Translations under genes and position numbers: made by a program
NCBI GenBank assembly: GCA_021851715.1
Contig: JAJZCR010000034.1
Location: 1-36,325, forward strand
Direction: 5' to 3'
DNA length: 36,325 bases
Source: Planctomycetota bacterium
GTDB lineage: Bacteria; Planctomycetota; Phycisphaerae; WQYP01
The notes under the pieces: generated by a model
Seen by the model: only the letters and a program-made list of their open reading frames with translations
Database searches by the model: none
What the model was told of the DNA's origin: nothing
Shown here: positions 1-8,468 of the stretch, piece by piece
How positions within the stretch are numbered: position 1 is the stretch's first letter
How the letters are laid out: the number at the start of each line of letters is the position of its first letter

Positions 1-95
1 TCAAAGTCTTTTGGCGTATAAATCCGAGCGACTCCCGCCTCGATAAGCACCTTTTGGTCCGCCTCGGGAATGATTCCACCGACGACGACCAATAC
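1..95 (-). pseudogene. Fragment resembling C-terminal B12-binding domain of methylmalonyl-CoA-type mutase
   Basis: In the minus-strand frame beginning at 95, 31 codons run open to the window edge. They read VLVVVGGIIPEAD, then a short helix, then EAGVARIYTPKDF. That is the VVVGGIIP...L..AGVA.IYTPKDF signature near the C-terminus of the cobalamin-binding domain in the methylmalonyl-, ethylmalonyl- and isobutyryl-CoA mutase family. Nothing upstream in the same frame resembles the rest of that domain: the DxHxxG cobalamin motif is absent, and the upstream DNA is AddA in another frame. This suggests an abrupt junction near position 95. The match is from memory of the family and is short, so confidence is moderate. 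Confidence 0.55.
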
Positions 96-873
96 GCAGC
101 TTTTCATACAGATCGCACAAGGCGTGGTGCATTTGTCCCTTGGGATCGGCGGCCAAAGGTGGTCGGCCGACGATTGGAGTGAGATAATCAGTCAAATCCC
201 GCATGGAGATTTGGGCCGCCTGAAACAGCCGTGGCATGGCAGCATCATCGGCGGCGGCAATTTCTTCGGCGTGCTGCATCCATTGGTGCGGATCTGGTGT
301 TAATTCCCAGGTTTGTTCCAGACGGGCGATAATTTTTTTCAATTTGCTCACTTTGCTGTTGGCGTAGACATCAAAAAAATGGGCAAACGATTCCGTCTGG
401 TCATCGGTGCGTGTGAGCCAAAGGTCCAGCACGGTTTGCAGAGCCTGCGAAAACAGGAGATGGCTTTCATGTTCGTCGAGAATGGTGAAGGCGGGGTCGA
501 GATTGCATTGATGGAACCAAAGCCGCAGCGTTGTGGCACAAAAGCTGTGGAGAGTGGAAATTTTGGCCTGGTCCACGAGTGCGGCCTGTTCAAGAAGCCG
601 ATGGGCATCTTGCGGGCGCTCGCGGGCCAGGGTGAGTGCGGTGGAACGCAGCGAAGCGGCAATGCGGCCGCGCATGTCCTCGGTTGCCGCATCGGTGAAT
701 GTGACCACGAGTAGATCATCGACACTGCATGGGTCACGATCCTGAGTGACCAGGTTGACACAGCGCTGGGTCAGGACGGCGGTTTTGCCGGAACCTGCAC
801 CGGCCATGACCAGCATTTCGCCATGAAGATGTCCAATGGCCAAAGTTTGCGGGTTGGTCCAGGGGGGCCTCAT
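1..873 (-). CDS. addA: ATP-dependent helicase/nuclease AddA, N-terminal part (truncated)
   Basis: AddA is the UvrD/Rep-type motor and nuclease subunit of AddAB, which resects double-strand DNA ends for recombination. Only the first ~255 residues look like AddA: a Q-motif (NPQ, residues 7-9), a Walker A AGAGSGKT (24-31), a motif Ia-like VVTFTDAATEDMRGRI (~55-70), and ISTLHSFC (~105). The start is firm: ATG at 873-871 follows a strong AGGAGGAATT and overlaps the TGA of addB as ATGA, so translation is coupled. Family members are around 1,200 residues; here an in-frame TGA occurs at positions 3-1 and motifs II-VI and the nuclease domain are absent. From about position 95 leftward this reading frame loses AddA character (Arg-rich) while another frame reads like a B12-binding domain (separate entry). 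I infer a chimera or breakpoint at the edge, not a natural 290-residue protein. Confidence 0.85.
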   Translation of the reverse strand: MRPPWTNPQTLAIGHLHGEMLVMAGAGSGKTAVLTQRCVNLVTQDRDPCSVDDLLVVTFTDAATEDMRGRIAASLRSTALTLARERPQDAHRLLEQAALVDQAKISTLHSFCATTLRLWFHQCNLDPAFTILDEHESHLLFSQALQTVLDLWLTRTDDQTESFAHFFDVYANSKVSKLKKIIARLEQTWELTPDPHQWMQHAEEIAAADDAAMPRLFQAAQISMRDLTDYLTPIVGRPPLAADPKGQMHHALCDLYEKLRIGRRRWNHSRGGPKGAYRGGSRSDLYAKRL

Positions 874-3800
874 AATTCCTCCTGGTCGCGGGTGTTTTGA
901 TGGTCAACCAGAGTGGCTGGGCCGGGAGGTCCAGGCTGTTTTTGGATGTTGTGATAGCGACCTGCGAGACGATCAAAGGGGCAGGCGGACTGGAAATCGC
1001 AGTAGGTGCAGGCGGTGGTGTTGCCATCCTTAAAGGGGTGGGGCTGAATATGGCCTGCGGCAATGAGGTCGGCTGTGGTAAGGATCAAGTCTTGCGCGTC
1101 AGCCAGGCGATCTTGCAGGTCTTCCCGGCTCAGCGAGTCGTTGAGTTTCTTGTGGAGTTGTCCATCGTTGTTGACCTTGAGTTTGAACCACCTGGCGGAT
1201 TCACCGGGGCCGGGCATTGGTTCCAAAAGAGGGAAATGCTCGAGCGCGAAAAAACCGCTGGGCCTGAGGCTCTGGTAGAGTGTGGGATCTTCCGAACCAA
1301 GCGTCATAGTGGCTTTCGGGGCGAATTGAAGTGGTTGATAAAACGCTCCAAAGCCGTGGTACGGTTTTCCGTTGCAGGTATTTTGTGGTTGGCTCAATAC
1401 CATAAGATACACCAGCAGTTGGATGTTGATACCAGCCTCGGCCCGGTTGAGCTTGAAAGTTTGTTGGCCGGACTTGTAATCCAGCACAATGGCGTCGCCA
1501 TCGCTGGAAGCATCGAGGCGGTCGATCTTGCCGGAAATGACGATGTCCGGTGTTTTGGTGCTGGCCAGACGCAGCGCTGGCAAGGCAGCGGCTTCGATGC
1601 CGAAAGTAGCTTCCACCCGATGGGGGCGCAACTGGCTGGTTTGGGCGGCGAGATGTTCCTTGGTGAGCAAGGCCCGCAAATTTCGCCGCACCGGGCGGCG
1701 CATGGCCTGGCTTTGTGGCGATTTGGCGAACATTTTGGTCTCAATGGCGCGGAAGGCAGCTTCCATTTTATTTTCCAAGACATCCATCAGGGCTTTACGG
1801 GAACAGTGCGGCCAAGGTAGTTCACCGCTGATGATCAGCGCAAAAACATCCTGCAAGGTCTGATGGTAAACCAGGCCCATGGCCAAGGCATCCATATCGG
1901 GCGTGCGGCGCGGCTGAAGACGCAGGGTATGGGCGAAAAAGTACTGTTGGGGGCAGCGGCAAAAGGTTTCCAGTTGACTGGCACTGATGCGCAATTCGCC
2001 GGAGTGCAGAGCCTGGGCCAGTTCCGGTGAAAGTTGAGTGGGCGGGTGCGGATATAAGGCGGCAAAGGCCTGGTGCGCGGCGGTGCGGGTGGCGGGATCT
2101 GCCTGGTTGGTCAGCCATTGGTACAAAGCCTGGGCCTGCGGCAGGGTCAGGGAAGGCAAAGATGTGGCGGAGGCCGCCTGGCGGAGAGTGCGGGAGCCAA
2201 GCCAGCGCATGAGTCCCGACAGCAGATCATCGCGGCAAGACCAGCAGTGCAGATTGTTGTTGCTGGCGTTGATTTGCATGACGGGCAGTGTGTGCCACAA
2301 GGCCTGCACGTAGTGGGAAGCAGTGACGGGGGTGCCGACGGTATTGACCGCCGGGCAGGAGATAATCAGTTGGTGGGCAGCGCGAGTGAAGGCGACATAA
2401 TCAAAAAAGGGAGCTTCGAGCAGGTTCTGACGGCTGCCGCCGCCGATGGGGGCATGACCGGTGGAATTAAACAGTTCGCGTTGGCGGTCATCCAGCATGG
2501 GGTCTTCGGGCAGCACCTGTGGAAAGCAAGTCTCGACGCAGCCCAACATGATCACGGTATGCAGTTCCGGATGCCGGGAGCGGTGGGCGGAACTGACCAG
2601 TACCTGATCCAGGGCCGGTGGAATAAGGCCGAGGGTAAGCGTTTCCAGTCCGGCATTGAACAATGCCGCAAAATTATCGAGACTGCCGATACCGACAGCA
2701 GAGAGTCTTTCCATCACTTCCAGGAGATTGAGCACTTCCCGCCAGGCTTGCTGATGAATGAGGGCGAGTTCGGGTTGGCCGTCACGGGAGGCGTTTTCAA
2801 TCCACGTGAGCAGGGTGGAGCGAACCTGGAGAGTGGTCAAGAGGCTGCGCAAGGCGTGAATTTTCCGGGCATGGCTGGTCTGGGCCCGGGCGGTGGTGAA
2901 CCAGGCGGCCAGATGGTTATGAACCTTGTGGCGGATGGCATTGGCCCGATCCAAGGCGGCCAGATCAGCGGCGCTGGGTGCAACGATCGGACCATTTTCG
3001 TCAGGTTCTGGCGCGGTCCACATCCATGGGCGGGAAAAATCGTCGCGATCAATACCACGCGTGAGCAGATAATTCTCAAGGATAAACGGGTCTTCCGCGG
3101 GCAGGTCGGCTAAGCCGGTTTTCAGCAGGGCCAGCCAATCGATCTGGCGGAAGTTGTCTTTGACCAGGTTCACCGCGCAGCGCAGCAGTTCGACCAGCGG
3201 GTGGTGGGTGATGGGGCGGCGGCGATCAATGAAATGTGGGATGTTGTGGGCGGCAAAAATGCGGCGGATGACGGGTTCGTAGTTATCGAGATCGGCAACG
3301 ACGATGCCAATATCGCGGTAGCGTAGTTTTTGGCGGGTGGTTTGTTCGTGGATGAATTCGGCTGCGGCCCGAATTTCCGATTCCGGGGTATCACATTTCC
3401 AGATAACGGCCGTGGTACCAACAGGTGTCAGGCCAGAGATAGATTGCACAGGCTTGGCAGTGACGGACGGGTCGTGGGGCTGCGCCGCGGCGGTCGAGGG
3501 AGCGGGTGCCGCAGCGCTGGCGGTATCAGCGGCCGGGTTTTCGGCGGGTGGCCAGAAAAGTGTACGTGAGATGGCCAGCAAGCCCGTTGCGCCGGCGAAG
3601 CGATGCGGTTGGGTGAGCAACACAGGCGGGGCTATGGTGACATGAGCCTTAGTAAAGGCCGTCAGCAGGCGGCGGTACATCACTTCAGTACGGTGAAAGG
3701 TGGACAGCGGCTGAAGCGGCGCATCGGGTGAGTGAAAAACAGGGCTTTCGGGATCGGCCAGCAAGGTGATGTCCACACCTCGGCAGCATTTGGCCAAAGC

Positions 3801-4463
3801 CGTGATTAAATTTATTTCCACCATGCTCAGAGCGCTGAAGCTGTCCAGCCACGCGAAGGATGCGGCTACGGTGGTGGATTTTGAAAGGCGATCGGCGACC
3901 AGTTGCGGGAGGCGGTCGGGATCGTACTGGTTGGCACCCAGGCGGTTCTGCCAGGCGGTCAGCAGCGTGATAAAATCGCAGAGTTTACGGTTCAGGATGT
4001 CATCGGCCTGGTTGCTTGAAGTCAGTGCAAGACGTACCTGGTTGAGTGAAACGGCATCATGGCCGGTCTGCTGCAATTCGCGTAAAATGGCATTTAAGTT
4101 GCGGAGGAAGCCTGGTTGCCCGGTGAGGTGTTGGAAAAGCACCAGCCGGTCGCGACATTGCTCCACGGCCTGAGCCAACAGAAGCATCCGTGTAATGCTG
4201 GAAAGGTCCAGCGTGGATTTGAGAGCGAGTTCCGGGGCGATGCTGCGGCAAAAGCGGTCGAAGCCCAGGACTTGCGCACGGAACGTACCGGCCAAGCCAG
4301 GATGGGCGAGCAGTCGTTGTTCAGACATGAAGGTGGCTTGTTCGGGCACCAGCCAGAATAATGGCGGGCCGAGTGGATCCGCCTGTGAGGCTTGGGCCAA
4401 AGCGCTGGCGCAATGGTGGGTTTTTCCGGTTCCCGCCAGGCCAATAATAAAACGCGCCGCCAT
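870..4463 (-). CDS. addB: ATP-dependent helicase/nuclease AddB
   Basis: This is the 1,197-residue AddB subunit of AddAB, the RecBCD counterpart; it carries the second nuclease and Chi-scanning functions. An N-terminal Walker A (GLAGTGKT, residues 8-15) opens the protein. The C-terminal RecB-type PD-(D/E)XK nuclease shows GKIDRLD and then VLDYKSG near residue 995. The four iron-sulfur cysteines of AddB are recognisable: one in FCRCPQQYFF (~835) and a C-x2-C-x5-C cluster in CTYCDFQSACPFD (~1,150). Length matches the family (about 1,160 in Bacillus). An Ala/Pro-rich low-complexity stretch (~residues 300-345) looks like a linker. ATG at 4463 is preceded by GGAG. The gene is upstream of addA with a 4-bp overlap, so addB-addA is an operon divergent from tsaB. 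Confidence 0.93.
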   Translation of the reverse strand: MAARFIIGLAGTGKTHHCASALAQASQADPLGPPLFWLVPEQATFMSEQRLLAHPGLAGTFRAQVLGFDRFCRSIAPELALKSTLDLSSITRMLLLAQAVEQCRDRLVLFQHLTGQPGFLRNLNAILRELQQTGHDAVSLNQVRLALTSSNQADDILNRKLCDFITLLTAWQNRLGANQYDPDRLPQLVADRLSKSTTVAASFAWLDSFSALSMVEINLITALAKCCRGVDITLLADPESPVFHSPDAPLQPLSTFHRTEVMYRRLLTAFTKAHVTIAPPVLLTQPHRFAGATGLLAISRTLFWPPAENPAADTASAAAPAPSTAAAQPHDPSVTAKPVQSISGLTPVGTTAVIWKCDTPESEIRAAAEFIHEQTTRQKLRYRDIGIVVADLDNYEPVIRRIFAAHNIPHFIDRRRPITHHPLVELLRCAVNLVKDNFRQIDWLALLKTGLADLPAEDPFILENYLLTRGIDRDDFSRPWMWTAPEPDENGPIVAPSAADLAALDRANAIRHKVHNHLAAWFTTARAQTSHARKIHALRSLLTTLQVRSTLLTWIENASRDGQPELALIHQQAWREVLNLLEVMERLSAVGIGSLDNFAALFNAGLETLTLGLIPPALDQVLVSSAHRSRHPELHTVIMLGCVETCFPQVLPEDPMLDDRQRELFNSTGHAPIGGGSRQNLLEAPFFDYVAFTRAAHQLIISCPAVNTVGTPVTASHYVQALWHTLPVMQINASNNNLHCWSCRDDLLSGLMRWLGSRTLRQAASATSLPSLTLPQAQALYQWLTNQADPATRTAAHQAFAALYPHPPTQLSPELAQALHSGELRISASQLETFCRCPQQYFFAHTLRLQPRRTPDMDALAMGLVYHQTLQDVFALIISGELPWPHCSRKALMDVLENKMEAAFRAIETKMFAKSPQSQAMRRPVRRNLRALLTKEHLAAQTSQLRPHRVEATFGIEAAALPALRLASTKTPDIVISGKIDRLDASSDGDAIVLDYKSGQQTFKLNRAEAGINIQLLVYLMVLSQPQNTCNGKPYHGFGAFYQPLQFAPKATMTLGSEDPTLYQSLRPSGFFALEHFPLLEPMPGPGESARWFKLKVNNDGQLHKKLNDSLSREDLQDRLADAQDLILTTADLIAAGHIQPHPFKDGNTTACTYCDFQSACPFDRLAGRYHNIQKQPGPPGPATLVDHQNTRDQEEL

Positions 4464-4525
4464 GAAGGTCTCCAGATTAATGATCCACGGTAAACCGGCG
4501 TGCAGATCATGGCAAGTGTGTGGCC

Positions 4526-4543
4526 GTGAACATGATCATTCAC
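4526..4543. repeat. Imperfect palindrome in the addB/tsaB divergent intergenic region
   Basis: GTGAA and TTCAC form 5-bp arms around an 8-bp centre containing TGATCA, about 20 bp before the tsaB start and 60 bp from the addB start. It could be an operator or a chance palindrome; there is no further support. Confidence 0.25.
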
Positions 4544-4560
4544 GTTTTAAGGGGAATCTG

Positions 4561-5331
4561 TTGACTGATCTGCGGCCCAACCCTTCGCCGAATCTGGTTC
4601 GCATTGTGGCCATTGAAACCAGCGGGCGCATGGGTTCAGTGGCGGTGGGGTTCGGACCGCAGCTATTAGCGGAGAAACAATTTACAGCGGGCATGAACCA
4701 TGCCATTGAACTGATGCCAACCCTTCGCGATTTGACTCTCGCCCAAGGGTGGCAGCCACGGCAAATTCAACATGTGTATCTTTCCATCGGTCCAGGGTCT
4801 TTTACGGGGCTGCGGATTGCGGTGATGGTGGCGCGCAGCCTGGCACAGGCGATCGGGTGTCTGGTGGTGGCCGTGCCGGCCCTGGATGTGCTGGCAGCGA
4901 ATGCACCGGCGGAGGCCAGTCATTTGGCAGTGATTTTGGATGCCAAACGTGGGCAGGTATATGCCGCCCGCTATCGCCGGGATGAAAGTGCTGCGGCCGA
5001 TGCGGGTGGTTGGCAATGTACGACCGGTCCAATACTTACCTCGCCGGAAGAATTTGTGCGGCAATCGCCCAAGCCACTGTATGTGCTCGGAGAAGGCGTA
5101 GATTATCACCGCGCGGCGCTGCGGGCTGGTGTGGATGCCGACGAGGACCTTATAGAGCTTGGCCGGGAAACCTGGATTGCGCGGGCTACGGCCGTGCATC
5201 AACTGGGCTGGGCCATGGCCGGGCGGGGAATTTTTGCCGATGTGACGTCATTGGTTCCATTGTATATTCGTCTGCCGGAGGCGCAAGAATTGTGGAACCG
5301 GCGTCATGGGTCTTCGGCGAACGCTCTGTAG
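4561..5331 (+). CDS. tsaB: tRNA threonylcarbamoyladenosine biosynthesis protein TsaB
   Basis: TsaB is the non-catalytic partner of TsaD (with TsaE) in making N6-threonylcarbamoyladenosine at position 37 of ANN-decoding tRNAs. The 256-residue protein has the ASKHA-fold beginning RIVAIETSGRMGSVAV and the family hallmark SIGPGSFTGLRIAV, followed by the usual hydrophobic helix ARSLAQAIGC and LAVILDAKRGQVYAARY. I choose the TTG at 4561 because AAGGGG lies 6-11 bp upstream, whereas upstream in-frame ATGs lie inside or antisense to addB. No tsaD or tsaE is in the window. The gene is monocistronic here: it is divergent from addB and convergent with the methyltransferase gene, with only 47 bp between the two stops. 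Confidence 0.9.
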   Translation: MTDLRPNPSPNLVRIVAIETSGRMGSVAVGFGPQLLAEKQFTAGMNHAIELMPTLRDLTLAQGWQPRQIQHVYLSIGPGSFTGLRIAVMVARSLAQAIGCLVVAVPALDVLAANAPAEASHLAVILDAKRGQVYAARYRRDESAAADAGGWQCTTGPILTSPEEFVRQSPKPLYVLGEGVDYHRAALRAGVDADEDLIELGRETWIARATAVHQLGWAMAGRGIFADVTSLVPLYIRLPEAQELWNRRHGSSANAL

Positions 5332-5378
5332 AGATTTTTGCGTGGGGATGGTGTGGGTAGCGGATGGGCCGGCAGCGC

Positions 5379-6695
5379 TTAGCGGGGCAGTGTCAGCGAG
5401 TCGGATTCGGGTGTGGTGAGATATCTTTGGGTAATGGCGGCGGTGATTCCGTTTTCGGCCCGATAGATGAGAATGGTCCATGGACCAAAATCTTTAAGCT
5501 GGCGCTGCAAAGCATCGGTATCAAGGCCCAGACCGCCACGGGTTTTTATTTCCAGGCAGCCGGAGGTTCCGGCAGAGTGAATTTTATTTTCGGCCAACCA
5601 GCGTCGGAGGTTCCGCTCGGAGTAGGGCATGACGTGGCAAACGCGGAATGCTGTGAGAGCCGGGTGCGTTAGATGATCGGTACTGGTGATGTATCCGCCG
5701 TCGATGGTCACGGCGGCACAGGATATCCGGCGCAGCAATTCGGGGCACAGGCCGCTGCGAATGACCGCACCGTCCACTTCGTAGATCCATTTGGCCGGTA
5801 GGAAAAGCCGGGTAACGGTTTCCGGCTTGCCGGTGAGGGACCAGGGCGGGCGGTGGTTCGTCAGAACCGTGGAGGAGCGTGCGGTGGGGTCCAGTGTGGC
5901 GGCAATTTTACCGGTCCATAAAACCGCCTGGACGGTAACACGATTTTCACCGATCAGTTCCAGGTGTCCTGGTGGAAGGCGGGAAAAATCGGTAGCCGGA
6001 CTTAGTTTGATTGCACCATGGGGAATCTCTCGGATGAGCATTTCAATGGTATCCGGTCCTGGAAGCATATCCTCATACATTGCATATCTGCGTCCACGGT
6101 TGCGACGTGCCGGGTCGATATGAAAGCCGCCAATCGAGGAAAGTAGAAAGGGTGCCCGCCGGATGTCTGCCTGAAGCACGGTGATCGGATAACGGGCGTT
6201 GCCCGCCATTGTGTTGCGTTGGGCCAGCCAGGCACGCAAGGGATCTACCTCAACGGCAAGCACCCGGCCGGCATTGGCCAGCCCAAGGGCATCACCGCCG
6301 ATGCCGCAGCAAGCATCCAAGATAAGCGACCCCGGCATGGCCGCAGCGAATCGCGTGGCCTTGTGCGCGGCGACGGCTCGTGACGTTGCCTGCTGGAGGG
6401 CTTCCGGCACGGCCCAGAATAGCCCAGGATTTGTGTGGTCAGCGGGAAATTTGCCGGCAGCAGCCGAGGCACGGCGATGACATTCGCAAATTGTGACGGC
6501 GGCGTGAATGTACTGCGCCGGCCAGCGACGACGCAGATGGGCTATGGAGGCCACCTCCATGTGAGCGGCATCGGTAGACTGTTCAACTGCTTCCAGCAGG
6601 TCGCGGCCGGAAGGCGTGGCGAGAAATTGTACCGCTGGCAAAGTACAGCCGGCATTATCCGGCAGATACTCTGCGCAAATCCTGTGTCTATTCAT
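5379..6695 (-). CDS. Class I SAM-dependent methyltransferase with THUMP-like C-terminus
   Basis: A 438-residue predicted methyltransferase. After an N-terminal helical region, the Rossmann motif I is LILDACCGIGGDALGLA, followed by VLAVEVDPLRAWLAQRN (motif II) and a DPARR motif (FHIDPARRNRGRR) where DPPY-type enzymes have their catalytic loop. The C-terminal third has the SERNLRRWLAENKI...LEIKTRGGL pattern of the THUMP-like domain found in this family, which suggests a nucleic-acid (tRNA/rRNA) substrate; the actual target is not known to me. The stop of the ArsR-type gene lies 24 bp upstream on the same strand, so the two are probably co-transcribed. The ATG at 6695 has only a weak AAGG directly upstream, consistent with coupling. 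Confidence 0.8.
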   Translation of the reverse strand: MNRHRICAEYLPDNAGCTLPAVQFLATPSGRDLLEAVEQSTDAAHMEVASIAHLRRRWPAQYIHAAVTICECHRRASAAAGKFPADHTNPGLFWAVPEALQQATSRAVAAHKATRFAAAMPGSLILDACCGIGGDALGLANAGRVLAVEVDPLRAWLAQRNTMAGNARYPITVLQADIRRAPFLLSSIGGFHIDPARRNRGRRYAMYEDMLPGPDTIEMLIREIPHGAIKLSPATDFSRLPPGHLELIGENRVTVQAVLWTGKIAATLDPTARSSTVLTNHRPPWSLTGKPETVTRLFLPAKWIYEVDGAVIRSGLCPELLRRISCAAVTIDGGYITSTDHLTHPALTAFRVCHVMPYSERNLRRWLAENKIHSAGTSGCLEIKTRGGLGLDTDALQRQLKDFGPWTILIYRAENGITAAITQRYLTTPESDSLTLPR

Positions 6696-6719
6696 GCCTT
6701 AACCGCGGATCCGGGGAGC

Positions 6720-7031
6720 TTAGCCCTGGGTCAGGGTAACTTCAAAAGGCGAAATATCAAACTTCAGGCTCTTTTTGCCACCTTTGGCCCAGGATCCCAG
6801 AGAATAAATGACCTGTTTTCCACTGCGTTTATTGACGATGACGCGGTTCATCCGGAGCAAGCCCAGATGGTGGCTAACAGTCGGCTGCGCGAGCTTAAGA
6901 TCGCGACAGAGGTTGTTAACAGACCGATCGCCATCAGCCAGGTACATAACAATTTGCAAACGGGTTTTATCCGAGAGCAGGCGGAACAGCGAACACAAAG
7001 ACGTTAATGATTCTTCAGATTTGGATGCCAT
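6720..7031 (-). CDS. ArsR-family winged-helix transcriptional regulator
   Basis: A 103-residue DNA-binding protein. The winged helix spans most of it: LFRLLSDKTRLQIVMYLADG, then the recognition region LCRDLKLAQPTVSHHLGLL, then a basic wing (VNKRSGKQVIYSL). It keeps only one cysteine where metal-sensing ArsR/SmtB proteins have ELCVCDL, so a metal sensor is unlikely and its signal is unknown. Start: ATG at 7031 has GGAG 9 bp upstream; an alternative ATG at 7043 has no Shine-Dalgarno. It heads a likely two-gene unit with the methyltransferase gene. Confidence 0.88.
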   Translation of the reverse strand: MASKSEESLTSLCSLFRLLSDKTRLQIVMYLADGDRSVNNLCRDLKLAQPTVSHHLGLLRMNRVIVNKRSGKQVIYSLGSWAKGGKKSLKFDISPFEVTLTQG

Positions 7032-7644
7032 AGATTTCTCCATTATTAAACAACTGCGAACCAACAGCCATCCATACGTCGGGCAGGCGGGGCAGGTTCG
7101 ACATACCAAGGAAATTTTTATGATTTTTTTTGTGGCGTGACCAACAAAATATTCCCAACTTTCGCGGTGGGCAACGGACCCGGCCGACTAAATTCCTTTC
7201 TCATCATAGGGGCTAACAATTGTACCTGTCAATGCATGGAGGGTGGGGCTCGAATCCACAAATTCATATGTTGGGCGGGCGGGCACATGCGGAGGTAAGC
7301 CCCTGCCGACTATTTAGCCGCGGCTTTCCAGAGAGTGCCATGTTACCGGCCCTGACGCAGATGCGGATTTTCAAAAGTCGCGGGATGGAATGGCGACAAC
7401 GGGTCCAAGCCTCGCTGCGCTCGACGCCGCCTGACCATGTGGCCGAAGCCGGCACCGCAAAATGATGACATTGTGATTGAGATACTCCCGCCTGGCATGG
7501 GCAGAGTTGCCGGTGGCTCATTATGTGGATACCTTGATGGACTGAAAAGGTTTGCCGATGCGGCTGGAACCGGGCAATGGCGGTAGACAACGGAAATTGA
7601 TGTCGGCGGCTTTTGAGTAATTTGACCAAACAGGGTGTGAAAAC
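7032..7644. other. Intergenic stretch without a convincing gene
   Basis: About 610 bp between the ArsR start and the SDR start. Short open frames exist on both strands (for example 7220-7465 plus and 7264-7629 minus) but they have no recognisable sequence, no good ribosome site and Arg/Pro-rich shadow-like composition. An A/T-run (7122-7135) lies in the ArsR promoter side. A CTCGAATCC stretch near 7250 resembles a tRNA T-loop, but no cloverleaf can be built around it. It may be a decayed gene. Confidence 0.5.
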
Positions 7645-8394
7645 ATGAATAATCCATTAACCGGCAAAACCGCCATTGTTACCGGGGCGAGTGCGGGCAT
7701 CGGATGGGCTATCGCGGAGGATCTGGCGGCGGCGGGAGTGAAGGTGGTGGTATCAGCCCGCCGCAAAGAGCGGCTGGAAGCGTTGGTGGGAAAAATTGTC
7801 GCTGGTGGCGGCAGCGCCATGGCGGTGGCTGCGGATGCGGGGGAGACGAGGCAGATTGACCAACTTATGAAAGAAACGCAAGACTGGGCGGGCCGCCTGG
7901 ATATTGTGGTTGTGAATGCGGGGCGCGGGCTGGCCGGAGGAATCTTATCGAGCGATCAGAGGCAATGGGAATCCATGTACCGGCTGAATGTGTTGGGCGC
8001 TGCGTACCTGATGCGGCAGGCGGGAGAGATACTGTGTCAACAGGGGTGTGGCGATATCGTGGTGCTGGGTTCGGTTTCCGGGCATCATATTTCGCCATTC
8101 AGCGGCTTTTACGGTTCGAGCAAATGGGCGATTGCGGGGGCGGCGGAGGCGATGCGGCGCGAGGTTTGTGGAAAAGGGGTGCGGGTAAGCACCCTTAAGC
8201 CGGGGATTGTAACAAGTGAATTTCAGGCTGCAGCGGGGTACGATACAGAAAGCTTCAAGGCGTGGGTAAAAAAGTGGGGCCAGCCGCTCAATCCGGCGGA
8301 TGTGGCAAGGGCGGTGACGTTTATTGTGTCACAGCCTGGGCATGTGCATATCAATGAGATGGTTTTGCGGCCTACTGGACAGGATTATCCATAA
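7645..8394 (+). CDS. Short-chain dehydrogenase/reductase (YdfG-like)
   Basis: A 249-residue classical SDR oxidoreductase. It shows the cofactor motif TGASAGIG (residues 13-20), an SARR motif after the second strand that favours NADP(H), the NAG motif (VVNAGRG), a catalytic Ser in GSVSG, and the catalytic YGSSK (Tyr ~156, Lys ~160). PG after the active site and the C-terminal VHINEMVLRPTGQ are typical of the YdfG/serine-3-dehydrogenase-like group, but the substrate cannot be read from sequence. ATG at 7645 has AGGGTG upstream. It precedes the ABC exporter by 74 bp on the same strand without obvious functional connection. Confidence 0.9.
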   Translation: MNNPLTGKTAIVTGASAGIGWAIAEDLAAAGVKVVVSARRKERLEALVGKIVAGGGSAMAVAADAGETRQIDQLMKETQDWAGRLDIVVVNAGRGLAGGILSSDQRQWESMYRLNVLGAAYLMRQAGEILCQQGCGDIVVLGSVSGHHISPFSGFYGSSKWAIAGAAEAMRREVCGKGVRVSTLKPGIVTSEFQAAAGYDTESFKAWVKKWGQPLNPADVARAVTFIVSQPGHVHINEMVLRPTGQDYP

Positions 8395-8468
8395 GCGGGC
8401 GGGTCGAGGCACGGGAGTAAGGGGTAAAATAAGCGTTTTACTTGAAGGTGATGAATGGACGAGGTTTT

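Noticed and set aside
2073..3113. A 346-codon open frame on the plus strand
   Set aside because: It is antisense to addB, which has clear domain motifs; Gly/Arg/Gln-rich shadow composition and no recognisable sequence.
7235..7265. tRNA-like T-loop (CTCGAATCC)
   Set aside because: No matching acceptor stem, D-arm or anticodon arm can be drawn within 90 bp on either side.
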